The position numbers and the translations under genes were made by a program. From positions 62,001 through 126,000 of the forward strand of contig JBJETT010000002.1 of assembly GCA_051883455.1 (NCBI GenBank): 64,000 nt of DNA. The letters run 5' to 3'. The stretch is from HGM11368 sp051883455 (GTDB lineage Bacteria > Bacillota > Clostridia > Christensenellales > UBA3700). Shown piece after piece: positions 35,478 through 43,451 of this stretch. The notes below the pieces were generated by a model. The model did no database searches. It was not told where the DNA came from and was given only the letters and a program-made list of their open reading frames with translations. The stretch's first letter is position 1; each line of letters starts with the position of its first letter.

Positions 35478-35711
35478 ATGGACAATCAATACGTCAGCGG
35501 AGAGTACGTTGCCATCAAAGCATTGGACAACAACGTTCAAATTATAGGCTTGACCAGGGGTGACGGTACCAAGCCTCACCATACCGAGAGCATTAGCAAA
35601 AACGAAGTGCTTTTGGTGCAATTTACCGAGAATATTTCCGCTATGAAAATTAGAGGAAAGGCAATCGTATTGACCAAATACGGTCAGCTTATTTGTGGAG
35701 ACGAACAATGA
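35478..35711 (+). CDS. mtrB: Trp RNA-binding attenuation protein (TRAP) homologue
   Basis: A 77-residue protein that aligns end to end with Bacillus TRAP, the 11-mer ring that binds tryptophan and wraps (G/U)AG-repeat RNA. The tryptophan-site segments IIGLTRGDGTKPHHTE (22-37) and LLVQFTENISAMKIRG (45-60) are kept. By alignment with B. subtilis, the RNA-contacting Lys56 and Arg58 correspond to Lys57 and Arg59, while Lys37 is Ser38. AGAGGTG precedes the ATG, and pfkA begins within its stop (ATGA). No tryptophan gene is in the window, so the RNA target is unknown. Confidence 0.88.
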   Translation: MDNQYVSGEYVAIKALDNNVQIIGLTRGDGTKPHHTESISKNEVLLVQFTENISAMKIRGKAIVLTKYGQLICGDEQ

Positions 35712-36673
35712 GAAAGATTGGAGTATTGACTAGCGGTGGCGACGCACCGGGAATGAACGCTTGCATTAGAGCGGTCACCAGATACGCAATTGACCAAGGT
35801 CTAGAAGTTTACGGCATCAATCAAGGTTACGTGGGCTTGTTGCAAGGCAGTATCAATCTTATGAACAAGCGTAGCGTGTCCGATATCATTCAGCGTGGCG
35901 GTACTATGCTCAAGACTGCAAGATGCCCCGAATTCAAGGAGAGAGAGGTCATGGCGAGAGCCGTTGACGCACTCGACGACTACGGCATCGAAGGCTTGGT
36001 CATCATTGGTGGCGACGGCAGCTTTAGAGGAGCTAAGGACTTGTACGAAATGTTCGGCGTCAAGACTATAGGCATTCCGGGCACTATCGACAACGACCTT
36101 GCCTATACCGACTTTACTTTGGGCTTCGACACAACTTGCAATACAGTGCTTGGCGCAATCAACAACTTGCGTGACACGATGACGTCACACAACCGTGTGT
36201 GTATCATCGAGGTTATGGGTAGGAAGTGTGGCGACATTGCCCTATACGCAGGTATCGGCGGCGGTGCAGAGCTCATACTCGTACCTGAGGTAGAGTTCAA
36301 TATCGACAACGTAGTCAAAGGCATCAGACGCAACCAAAGACTTGGCAAGACGTCGGATATCATAGTGCTTGCCGAGGGCGTTTGCAAGGCAGAAGAGCTC
36401 AAGGCTCAGCTCAAAGCCAAGGGAGTCGAGGGCAGTATCAAGACGACGACGCTAGGATATATCCAAAGAGGTGGCGCACCTACTATGCAAGACCGTATGC
36501 TAGGTGCCAAGTTTGCGGTGAGAGCGGTAGATTTGCTCAAAGCCGACAAGGGCGGTAGAGTGGTTGGCATTCGCAACAACCAGATTATCGACGACGACAT
36601 AGCCGAAGCTTTAGCTATGCCGAGAGTATTCAACAACGAGCTGTACAAGACAGCAACAATATTAGGAAGTTAA
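35708..36673 (+). CDS. pfkA: ATP-dependent 6-phosphofructokinase
   Basis: Commits glucose to glycolysis. ATP-type hallmarks: LTSGGDAPGMNA (6-17), GGDGSFRGA (about 102-110, Gly rather than Asp after GGD) and GIPGTIDNDLAYTDFTLGFDT (about 122-142). The start is the ATG that overlaps the mtrB stop, as MRKIGVLTSGG is the normal N-terminus; the frame upstream is discarded. 321 aa is standard. A PPi-type phosphofructokinase follows after 20 bases. Confidence 0.96.
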   Translation: MRKIGVLTSGGDAPGMNACIRAVTRYAIDQGLEVYGINQGYVGLLQGSINLMNKRSVSDIIQRGGTMLKTARCPEFKEREVMARAVDALDDYGIEGLVIIGGDGSFRGAKDLYEMFGVKTIGIPGTIDNDLAYTDFTLGFDTTCNTVLGAINNLRDTMTSHNRVCIIEVMGRKCGDIALYAGIGGGAELILVPEVEFNIDNVVKGIRRNQRLGKTSDIIVLAEGVCKAEELKAQLKAKGVEGSIKTTTLGYIQRGGAPTMQDRMLGAKFAVRAVDLLKADKGGRVVGIRNNQIIDDDIAEALAMPRVFNNELYKTATILGS

Positions 36674-36693
36674 TTATTTTTGGAGGTTTACTT

Positions 36694-37950
36694 ATGGAAA
36701 AGAAATTGGTAGGAGCATTGATGTTCGGTCAATCAGGCGGACCATCATCCGTTATCAACGCAAGCGCTGCAGGCGTATTCACCGAGGCGCTCAAACAAGA
36801 CTGTATTACTGCGGTATACGGTGCGGCTCACGGTATCAAAGGTGTGCTTGACGAAGAATTTTACGATATGTCCCAAGAGGATATGAGCGAACTTATGCTT
36901 CTCAAAAACACCCCTTCGTCCGCACTCGGCTCGGTAAGATACAAGCTCAAGGACGTCAAGAAGGACGACACCGACTACAAGAGATTGCTCGAAGTATTCA
37001 AGAAGTACAATATCAGATACTTCTTCTACAATGGTGGCAACGACTCTATGGATACTTGCAACAAAATCAGCAAGTTTATGAAGAAGAACGATTGGGAAAT
37101 GAGAGTTATGGGCGTGCCTAAGACTATCGACAACGACCTTTACGGTACCGACCACTGCCCTGGATACGCTTCCGCAGCTAAGTACGTAGCTACCACTATG
37201 ATGGAGCTCAAGCTTGACGCCAACGTATACGACACCCCAATGATTACCGTAGTAGAAATCATGGGTAGACACGCAGGTTGGTTGACCGCAGCAGCTTCTT
37301 TGGCTAACTACAAAGGACTCGGTCCTGACCTTATCTATCTCCCTGAAGTTCCTTTCAACACCGACAAATTCCTTGCCGACGTTGAGAAGAAACTCGCTGA
37401 GAACAACGGCAAATGTATGATTGCTATCTCCGAAGGTATTGCCAACGAGAACGGCGAACTCATTGCGGAGACTCTCAACAAGAACATTGCAAAAGACAGC
37501 TTTGGACACGCACAACTCGGTGGCGTAGGCGCGGCACTCAGCAACTTGTGCAAAGAGAAGTTTGGTCACAAGACCAGAGCTATCGAATTTAGCCTTATGC
37601 AAAGATGTGGCGCTCACCTTGCTTCCAAGGTGGACGTAGAAGAAGCCTTCAAGTCGGGTGCTGCTGCCGTTAAGTATGCAGTAAGAGGCACCACCGACAA
37701 GATGGTCGTACTCAAGAGAGCTACGGGCGCTAACGGCAAGTATAAATGCAAAATCGGCGTAGTAGGTCTTTCTAAGGCTGCCAACACCGAGAAGAAAATT
37801 CCTGCCGAGTGGATTATCAACGACGGTACCATGCTTTCGCAAGATTACGTTGACTACGCTTTGCCACTCATCCAAGGCGACTGCAAAGCACCTCTCGAGG
37901 ACGGTCTTCCAAGATTTGCTAAGCTCAAGAAGGTTTTGGTTAAGAAATAA
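36694..37950 (+). CDS. PPi-type phosphofructokinase
   Basis: Reversible phosphofructokinase that likely uses pyrophosphate. The donor-site residues are those of PPi enzymes: GGNDSMDT (about 113-120), with an amide/acid in place of the glycine of GGDGS, and PKTIDNDLYGTDHCPGYAS (about 143-161), where Lys replaces the Gly of PGTIDND. 418 aa fits the longer clade. GGAGG precedes the ATG. It is in one transcript with mtrB and pfkA and ends at a terminator. The soluble pyrophosphatase at 19812 would draw on the same PPi pool. Confidence 0.9.
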   Translation: MEKKLVGALMFGQSGGPSSVINASAAGVFTEALKQDCITAVYGAAHGIKGVLDEEFYDMSQEDMSELMLLKNTPSSALGSVRYKLKDVKKDDTDYKRLLEVFKKYNIRYFFYNGGNDSMDTCNKISKFMKKNDWEMRVMGVPKTIDNDLYGTDHCPGYASAAKYVATTMMELKLDANVYDTPMITVVEIMGRHAGWLTAAASLANYKGLGPDLIYLPEVPFNTDKFLADVEKKLAENNGKCMIAISEGIANENGELIAETLNKNIAKDSFGHAQLGGVGAALSNLCKEKFGHKTRAIEFSLMQRCGAHLASKVDVEEAFKSGAAAVKYAVRGTTDKMVVLKRATGANGKYKCKIGVVGLSKAANTEKKIPAEWIINDGTMLSQDYVDYALPLIQGDCKAPLEDGLPRFAKLKKVLVKK

Positions 37951-37983
37951 TTTTTGACCAAACGTCTAAAATAATTATTTAGT

Positions 37984-38023
37984 AAAACAAATACCACTCG
38001 CTACGTCGGGTGGTATTTTGTTT
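37984..38023 (+). terminator. Intrinsic terminator
   Basis: AAACAAATACCAC...GTGGTATTTTGTTT stem around CTACGT. Ends the mtrB-pfkA-PPi-pfk transcript. The rest of 38024-38247 holds no gene that I can see, only a copy of a short dispersed palindrome at 38064-38081. Confidence 0.85.
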
Positions 38024-38247
38024 GTACCAAAAAAAGAGAAACGCCCCTTCCGCATTTTCAATTTTGTTGATACGTATCGACTTCTTGATAGCAATTATAC
38101 GTTTTATTTTTCCTATTCTGCTTCACTTACGAGCGTGATTTTTGCGGTTATCGTTGTCGCCATTATATAGCAACCCGTTCCCTCTACCACCTAAAATGGT
38201 GACGAGTATTACGCGAATGCAAGGCTTGATTTGCCAAAATTTTTATA

Positions 38248-38276
38248 TTGAAAAGGCTGTAAGTATATGATATAAT
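38248..38276 (+). promoter_or_regulatory. Promoter of the XRE regulator gene
   Basis: TTGAAA (38248-38253) and TATAAT (38271-38276), spacing 17. Confidence 0.8.
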
Positions 38277-38293
38277 ACTTGCAAGGAGAGAGT

Positions 38294-38788
38294 ATGAAAG
38301 TAGGACAACAAATCAAGCATTTGCGTCTATCGCTAGGGCTATCGCAAGAGAGCTTTGCCGAGCGGATAGGTGTAGAACGCAACACCATTTCTCTATGGGA
38401 GCGTGACAAACAAACACCGTCCAAGAAGCATTTAGAGGACGTAGAGAGAGCCTTTGCTTTACCTAAAGGCTACTTTGTCGTAGAGCAACCCGTCGCAACA
38501 GTTACTAATACTTTCAACGAAAAATCCGCTCGCCCTACCTCAGCTATGGTCAAAAAGGTCGCTATCGGCGTATCGTTGATAGTCGGGCTCGTTATTACTT
38601 GCGTGCTTATTGCGCTATGGGGACAAAAGACTTTTTGGAGTTTAGAGTCCTATCTCGGCTCGTCATCTGCTTTCAATACGGTGATGACGGCATGTTGCAC
38701 GGTATTTTTGATTGTAGCAAGCGTAGTTGGTTTAAACTATTGTTTTTTCAAGATTTTATATGCTAAGAAGCAAAAAGACGCCCGATAA
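38294..38788 (+). CDS. XRE-family helix-turn-helix membrane protein (164 aa)
   Basis: N-terminal Cro/CI-type HTH domain (about 4-60; QQIKHLRLSLGLSQESFAER, then NTISLWERDKQTPS), followed by two hydrophobic helices (about 95-115 and 132-155). It is a membrane-tethered transcription factor of unknown signal. The ATG at 38294 follows AAGGAGAG; the promoter ends 17 bases upstream, so the TTG at 38279 is less likely. Target unknown. Confidence 0.85.
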   Translation: MKVGQQIKHLRLSLGLSQESFAERIGVERNTISLWERDKQTPSKKHLEDVERAFALPKGYFVVEQPVATVTNTFNEKSARPTSAMVKKVAIGVSLIVGLVITCVLIALWGQKTFWSLESYLGSSSAFNTVMTACCTVFLIVASVVGLNYCFFKILYAKKQKDAR

Positions 38789-38904
38789 CTTTGCAACGTT
38801 TTATTTTTTCAAAAAAGATGCGTGATATTTTTGCATTGTTTTCAAAACGGTGCAGACATACACACCGCTACTCGTGTAGGATATGATTACAAGGAGGAGA
38901 GCTT

Positions 38905-39477
38905 ATGAACATTATTCGTAAAAAACCCATAATCATACTCACCGTAGTGTGTGCCGTAGTACTTATCGGCGCGGTGGCTTTTATGATTGGGTTTGTCAAT
39001 CCCAATCTACGCTATGCCGATGCAGGCTCGAAGCTGCTCAAAAAAGATTACTACAACGCAATGCTTATATATCAAGATTTAGGTAGATATAAGGATAGTG
39101 AAACTCGCTACCGAGTGGCGGAATTATACGCAACTTCTTCGGGAATGGAGATAGAAGAGTTTGTTGCCAAGGCGCTTTCGCTCGGGGTGAGAGTACAAGT
39201 TGCGGTAGGTGAGATATTGCCGGTTCCTCAAGAGGAGGAGGAACAAGAGTACGTCGTTAGAAAGGTTTGGTTTTTGATAGAGTATCAATACTATACCTAT
39301 CAAGACTTGGACGACTATAGGCAAGGGCTACCAATCCCTACCCAAGACGGCAAGACTTTCTCGGGTTGGAATGTGGAATCCAACTTCTACGTCATGCACG
39401 AGTGCAATAATTACATATCTACGGGCACGTTAGACGGCGACTACGTCTTTATCAAATTGCTACCACAATGGCAATAG
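38905..39477 (+). CDS. Membrane-anchored protein of unknown function (190 aa)
   Basis: One N-terminal helix (about 9-30), then a short helical segment with a TPR-like turn (KKDYYNAMLIYQDLGRYKDSETRY, about 46-69), and a beta-rich C-terminus (about 115-190) with YYTYQDLDDYRQ...FSGWNVE, which looks like a single Listeria-Bacteroides type repeat found in bacterial surface proteins. AAGGAGGAG gives the start. Ends at a bidirectional terminator. Confidence 0.7.
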   Translation: MNIIRKKPIIILTVVCAVVLIGAVAFMIGFVNPNLRYADAGSKLLKKDYYNAMLIYQDLGRYKDSETRYRVAELYATSSGMEIEEFVAKALSLGVRVQVAVGEILPVPQEEEEQEYVVRKVWFLIEYQYYTYQDLDDYRQGLPIPTQDGKTFSGWNVESNFYVMHECNNYISTGTLDGDYVFIKLLPQWQ

Positions 39478-39575
39478 CAATGTTTAGATGGCTTGGTTGC
39501 ACTCAACGATTGCTCGTTGTTTTCAACGACAAGGCTGCTAAATATATAGGCTATTTGCTACGTAATATCCAAAAC

Positions 39576-39606
39576 AAAAGTGACCTAGCATATTAGGTCA
39601 CTTTTA
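39576..39606. terminator. Bidirectional intrinsic terminator
   Basis: AAAAGTGACCTA / TAGGTCACTTTT between the convergent 190-aa gene and asnA. A second palindrome follows on the asnA side at 39614-39629. Confidence 0.85.
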
Positions 39607-39632
39607 TATTTTTGTCGATAAGTATCGACTTT

Positions 39633-40613
39633 TTACAGCAAAAAAATGTTTTTATTCTTGCACTCTTTCACCATCTCGTCAGGCCAAATAGAGTTTTGCA
39701 CTTCACCGATATGCGCCTTGTGCAAAAGTACCATACAGAGGCGAGATTGACCTATACCACCGCCAATAGTCAGTGGCAATTCGTCCTTCATCAAAGCCTT
39801 GTGGAAAGGAAGCTCGAGCCTGTCGCATGCGCCGAGCTTGTTAAGCTGGTAGAGCATAGCGTCCTTGTTGACTCTTATACCCATAGATGAGAGTTCCACC
39901 GAACGGTTGAGCACCGGATACCATACGATGAGGTCGCCGTTGAGCGCCCAGTCGTCATAGTCGGGTGCGCGTTTGTCGTGAGGTTTGCCCGATTTCAATT
40001 CGTCACCGATGCCAATGATGAATATTGCGCCGAGTTGTTTAGCCAGTTCGTTCTCTCTCTCCTTAGGCTCGAGGTCGGGATAAATGTCTTCCAACTCTTG
40101 CGAGGTAATAAATGTGATTTGTTTAGGCAAAAAGTTTTCGAGGCCGTACGTGCTTTCGATGAGGTTGGCAGTAGAATAGATAGCGTCGTATATCTTGCCC
40201 ACGATTTCTTTGAGGAAGGCGAGGTTGCGTTCTTCTTCGCTGATGACTCTTTCCCAATCCCATTGGTCGACGTAGAGAGAGTGGATTTCGTCGCATTCCT
40301 CGTCACGGCGTATTGCGTTCATATCGGTATACAGACCGCTGTCCACTTCGAAGCCGTAGTAGTGCAAAGCATATCTCTTCCATTTTGCCAGAGAATGTAC
40401 GACTTCCGCCGTCTTGCCGGTTTGTTTGATATCAAAGCTTACGGGGCGTTCTACGCCGTTGAGGTTGTCGTTGAGACCCGTATCGTTTAGCACGAAGAGG
40501 GGAGCAGAAACTCTCGTCAAGTTGAGGTTGCCTGCCAAGAACTTTTCAAAGTTGTCCTTGATGGTTTTGATAGCTATTTCGGTTTGAATAAGATTTAGTT
40601 GAGATTGGTACAT
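39633..40613 (-). CDS. asnA: Aspartate-ammonia ligase (ammonia-dependent asparagine synthetase)
   Basis: Makes asparagine from aspartate, ammonia and ATP without using glutamine. The 326-aa protein follows AsnA throughout: LNLIQTEIAIKTIKDNFEK (about 5-23), LNRVSAP-like LNLTRVSAPLFV, VDQWDWERVI (about 114-123), DDWALNGDLIVW (about 221-232) and the class II synthetase motif 3 GGGIGQSRLCMVLL (about 290-303). Start at 40613 is set by AGGAG before it and the purF stop 8 bases upstream. In one transcript with purF. Confidence 0.96.
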   Translation of the reverse strand: MYQSQLNLIQTEIAIKTIKDNFEKFLAGNLNLTRVSAPLFVLNDTGLNDNLNGVERPVSFDIKQTGKTAEVVHSLAKWKRYALHYYGFEVDSGLYTDMNAIRRDEECDEIHSLYVDQWDWERVISEEERNLAFLKEIVGKIYDAIYSTANLIESTYGLENFLPKQITFITSQELEDIYPDLEPKERENELAKQLGAIFIIGIGDELKSGKPHDKRAPDYDDWALNGDLIVWYPVLNRSVELSSMGIRVNKDAMLYQLNKLGACDRLELPFHKALMKDELPLTIGGGIGQSRLCMVLLHKAHIGEVQNSIWPDEMVKECKNKNIFLL

Positions 40614-40621
40614 ATTTTCTC

Positions 40622-42043
40622 CTACAGTTTGTCGATATATTGCGGGTCGATAGTGTTGTCCACGCAAGATGGATATTTGCCGTCAAAGCAAGCGGTACAG
40701 AAGTCTGCCGTTGAGCAAGGTGCAATGTCCTTTACGCTCTCTAGTTTGAGGAAGCCGAGCGTATCCGCATCGAGATTTTGCCTAATTTCTTCTTCCGTCC
40801 ACTTGACTGCGGCTAGGCAACTTCTATCGGGGATATCGGTGCCGTAGAAGCAAGGATACAAGAATTTAGGCGAGCTGATACGCACGTGCACTTCGGTTGC
40901 TCCGGCGGTTTTTAGCAATTTGACGATATTTTTGAGGGTAGTGCCTCTCACGATGGAGTCGTCGATCATCACTATACGTTTGCCCTTGACGTTGCTCTCC
41001 AAAGCATTGAGTTTGAGAGCAACGCTTCTTTCTCTCATAGCTTGGGTAGGTTGAATAAAGGTTCTTCCTATATATCTATTTTTGATGAGTCCCGTGCCGT
41101 AAGGGATACCGCTTTGAGCGGAGTAGCCTATTGCGCTACAAAGACCGCTATCGGGCACGCCTATTACCAAGTCTGCGTCTACGGGATATTGCATAGCCAG
41201 CAGCTTACCCGCATTCATACGAGCCTCGTTGACGCTTTGGTTGTCTATGGTGCTATCGGGCCTTGCGAAGTACACGTGTTCGAATATGCACAGTGCCGAC
41301 TTGTCGGTGGCAAAGCGCATATCGCTATACATATCGTCCTTGCTAACCACTAATATTTCACCCGGTTTGATATCTCTTTCAAATCTTGCGCCCACTGTTT
41401 CGAGAGCACAGGTTTCGCTTGCGAACACAACGCTTTCGTTGATATATCCCATGCACAGAGGTCTGATGCCGAGAGGATCTCTCAAGGCGATGAGTTTGGT
41501 AGGGCTCATGATGAGCAACGAGAATGCGCCCTTGAGCATAGGCACTACGTTGGCAACGGCCTCTTCTATCGTCTTGCATTTTAGTCTTTCTCTTGCTATG
41601 AGATAGCAGATTATTTCGCTATCGTTGTTGGAGTGGAATATCGCGCCTTGATTTTCGAGAGCCGTTCTCAAAGCTTGCGAGTTGGTGATATTGCCGTTGT
41701 GTGCGACGGTAAGGTTGCCTTTGGCGTAGTTGACGGTGATAGGCTGAGCGTTTTCGACACCCTTGAATGGACCCGAGCTGTATCTAACGTGACCAATGGC
41801 AATGTCGCCAGGCATCGAGGCAAGATCTTTGTGCTTAAAGACGTCGCTCACCAAGCCTAGACCTCTCACGAGGGTAATCTCTCTATTATAGTTGACGGCG
41901 ATGCCGGCTGCCTCTTGACCGCGGTGTTGAAGTGCGAACAAACCGTAATACACCGTGCTTGCGATACTGCCGGCTTTGGATTTGTCGTATATGCCGAATA
42001 TACCGCATTCTTCGTGAATTTTGTCGTTGATAGCGTTTTGCAT
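40622..42043 (-). CDS. purF: Amidophosphoribosyltransferase
   Basis: First step of purine synthesis: PRPP plus glutamine gives phosphoribosylamine. Class II glutaminase with the N-terminal nucleophile Cys13 in EECGIFGIYD; the first 12 residues form a short propeptide that would be removed, as in Bacillus PurF. PRPP site: VMIDDSIVRGTTLKNIV (about 350-366). Cysteines near the C-terminus (CSTADFCTACFDG) fit the Fe-S-containing Bacillus type. The ATG at 42043 follows GGAGG; an upstream in-frame start is rejected. Unlike carA across the divergent promoter, its glutaminase residues look intact. Confidence 0.96.
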   Translation of the reverse strand: MQNAINDKIHEECGIFGIYDKSKAGSIASTVYYGLFALQHRGQEAAGIAVNYNREITLVRGLGLVSDVFKHKDLASMPGDIAIGHVRYSSGPFKGVENAQPITVNYAKGNLTVAHNGNITNSQALRTALENQGAIFHSNNDSEIICYLIARERLKCKTIEEAVANVVPMLKGAFSLLIMSPTKLIALRDPLGIRPLCMGYINESVVFASETCALETVGARFERDIKPGEILVVSKDDMYSDMRFATDKSALCIFEHVYFARPDSTIDNQSVNEARMNAGKLLAMQYPVDADLVIGVPDSGLCSAIGYSAQSGIPYGTGLIKNRYIGRTFIQPTQAMRERSVALKLNALESNVKGKRIVMIDDSIVRGTTLKNIVKLLKTAGATEVHVRISSPKFLYPCFYGTDIPDRSCLAAVKWTEEEIRQNLDADTLGFLKLESVKDIAPCSTADFCTACFDGKYPSCVDNTIDPQYIDKL

Positions 42044-42072
42044 AAAAACCTCCACAGATAAAATACGATTTT

Positions 42073-42101
42073 AGTATACCAAAATCGCGCCTTTGTGTCA
42101 T
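42073..42101 (-). promoter_or_regulatory. Promoter of purF-asnA
   Basis: On the minus strand ATGACA (42101-42096) and TATACT (42078-42073), spacing 17. Back to back with the carA promoter. Confidence 0.65.
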
Positions 42102-42144
42102 TAAAATTGAGCCAAATAAATATTATTTTTTTGCCTATTTTAGA

Positions 42145-42174
42145 TTGACATTTCGGGGTGATTTAGCGTATTAT
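42145..42174 (+). promoter_or_regulatory. Promoter of carA-carB/dapF
   Basis: TTGACA (42145-42150) and TATTAT (42169-42174), spacing 18. Transcription would start near 42181, leaving a leader of about 209 nt. Confidence 0.75.
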
Positions 42175-42180
42175 TTTAAT

Positions 42181-42360
42181 AATGGCGCGGCAATGGAGCT
42201 GAGCAAAACGAGCAATGGTTTTTATCGTTGCTTTTACGACGATACTATTAGGAGATATATGTTACCAACGTACAAGGGCAAAAGCCGAAACGACATTGGC
42301 ACAACTTATTAGAAGACTGACAAGGCATTGTGATATGCGTTGAGTAGTCTTCTTTTTTTT
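42181..42360 (+). ncRNA. Structured carA leader with terminator (attenuator or riboswitch)
   Basis: The leader ends in an intrinsic terminator: AGAAGACT (42311-42318) with AGTCTTCT (42346-42353), an inner CAAGGCAT / ATGCGTTG stem, and T8. Upstream is an 8-bp hairpin (AGCAATGG / TCGTTGCT, 42211-42232). Short blocks GGCGCG (42184-42189), GGCAAAAGCCGAAACG (42278-42293) and TTGGC (42296-42300) recall the order of conserved lysine-riboswitch blocks, but P2-P4 are too short for a standard aptamer. No T-box or PyrR site is seen. Regulation by premature termination is well supported; the ligand is not. Confidence 0.55.
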
Positions 42361-42389
42361 AACATATCGACAATATTTGAGAGGTATAT

Positions 42390-43451
42390 ATGGACAAAAT
42401 TTATTTGTATCTTGCAAGTGGACAAGTCTTTGAAGGCACGGCTTTCGGAGCACGCAAACAAGTAGTGGGACAGTTGGTATTCAACACCGCAATGGGTGGG
42501 GATATGACTCTGCTCACCGACGAGTGTTACGAGGGACAGATAGTCGTAGACACTTTTCCTGCATTCGGCAACTTTGGCGTCAACAGTGACGTAGACGGCA
42601 AGGATAGTCACGTCAAGGCAGTTCTCGTCAGAGAGGTGTGTGACAAGCCGTCCAACTTCCGTAGCGTAGGTTGCGTAGCCAAGTTGATGCAAGAGCGCGG
42701 TGTGGTAGGTATGGCAGGTCTTGACACCCGTCACCTTACCAAAATCATAAGAGACAACGGCTCGGTCAACGCCCTTATCACTTCTTCGCCAAGCCTTGAC
42801 GATGAGCAAAAAGCATTGCTTACTAGCTACGATCCAACCACTTCTATCAAGGGTAGAGGTACTAAAAATTCGGGCAAAATAGTAGGCAAGGGCGACAAGG
42901 TTTGCCTCATCGACTTGGGAGAAGCTTACGATATCGCAGACAGCCTAGTTGCTAAAGGAATGAGCGTAGAGATTATGAGCGCGGACGCAACCGCCGAGCA
43001 AATACTCGCTACCAATCCTGTCGGCGTAGTTTGGTCGTCGGGTAGCGATAGAGTGAGCGAATACGACCAAATCGTAGACACTATTGCTAAGGTCGGCAAG
43101 AGTCTACCAATGCTCGGTATAGGATTGGGACACAAACTCATGGCGCTCTCGTGCGGAGCTAAGCTCAAAGATATGAAATACGGACATCACGGAAGCAACC
43201 AACCTACCAAAAAACTCGATACAGGTCGCTTATTTGTCACTTATCAAAATCATAATACAGACCTTGACCTCAGCGATGCCAAGGGTGTAAAAACAGCCTT
43301 TGTTAACGTCAACGACGGTAGCGTAGAGGGCTTGGAATACGACTGCTATACGGCAATCTCCACCGAGTTTTTACCAAGCTTCAACGGTGGACCTATAGCA
43401 ACGGATTTTATATACGACCAATTTATCAATTTGACAAAGGAGAATAGATAA
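42390..43451 (+). CDS. carA: Carbamoyl-phosphate synthase small subunit, glutaminase site lost
   Basis: Recognisable full-length CarA (353 aa) with its N-terminal domain motifs GNFGVN (about 63-68), PSNFRSVG and GLDTRHLTKIIRDNG (about 113-127), and a class I amidotransferase-like domain (about 160-350). The catalytic triad is gone: the nucleophile Cys of GICLGHQ is Gly245 in GIGLGHK, and the His and Glu of the HPE motif are Leu328 and Ser330 in EFLPSF. The usual SNGPGDP loop is SSGSDRV. It should not hydrolyse glutamine; it probably supports CarB, which would then use free ammonia, as in mammalian CPS I. The carB ATG overlaps its stop. Confidence 0.9.
   Translation: MDKIYLYLASGQVFEGTAFGARKQVVGQLVFNTAMGGDMTLLTDECYEGQIVVDTFPAFGNFGVNSDVDGKDSHVKAVLVREVCDKPSNFRSVGCVAKLMQERGVVGMAGLDTRHLTKIIRDNGSVNALITSSPSLDDEQKALLTSYDPTTSIKGRGTKNSGKIVGKGDKVCLIDLGEAYDIADSLVAKGMSVEIMSADATAEQILATNPVGVVWSSGSDRVSEYDQIVDTIAKVGKSLPMLGIGLGHKLMALSCGAKLKDMKYGHHGSNQPTKKLDTGRLFVTYQNHNTDLDLSDAKGVKTAFVNVNDGSVEGLEYDCYTAISTEFLPSFNGGPIATDFIYDQFINLTKENR

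Noticed and set aside
36745..37875. 376-codon minus-strand frame opposite the PPi-type phosphofructokinase
   Set aside because: Shadow of a strongly conserved enzyme gene; composition follows the codon bias of the sense strand.
42181..42310. T-box or PyrR-binding leader for carA
   Set aside because: No GGTGGNACCGCG-type T-box sequence and no PyrR anti-antiterminator consensus can be found.
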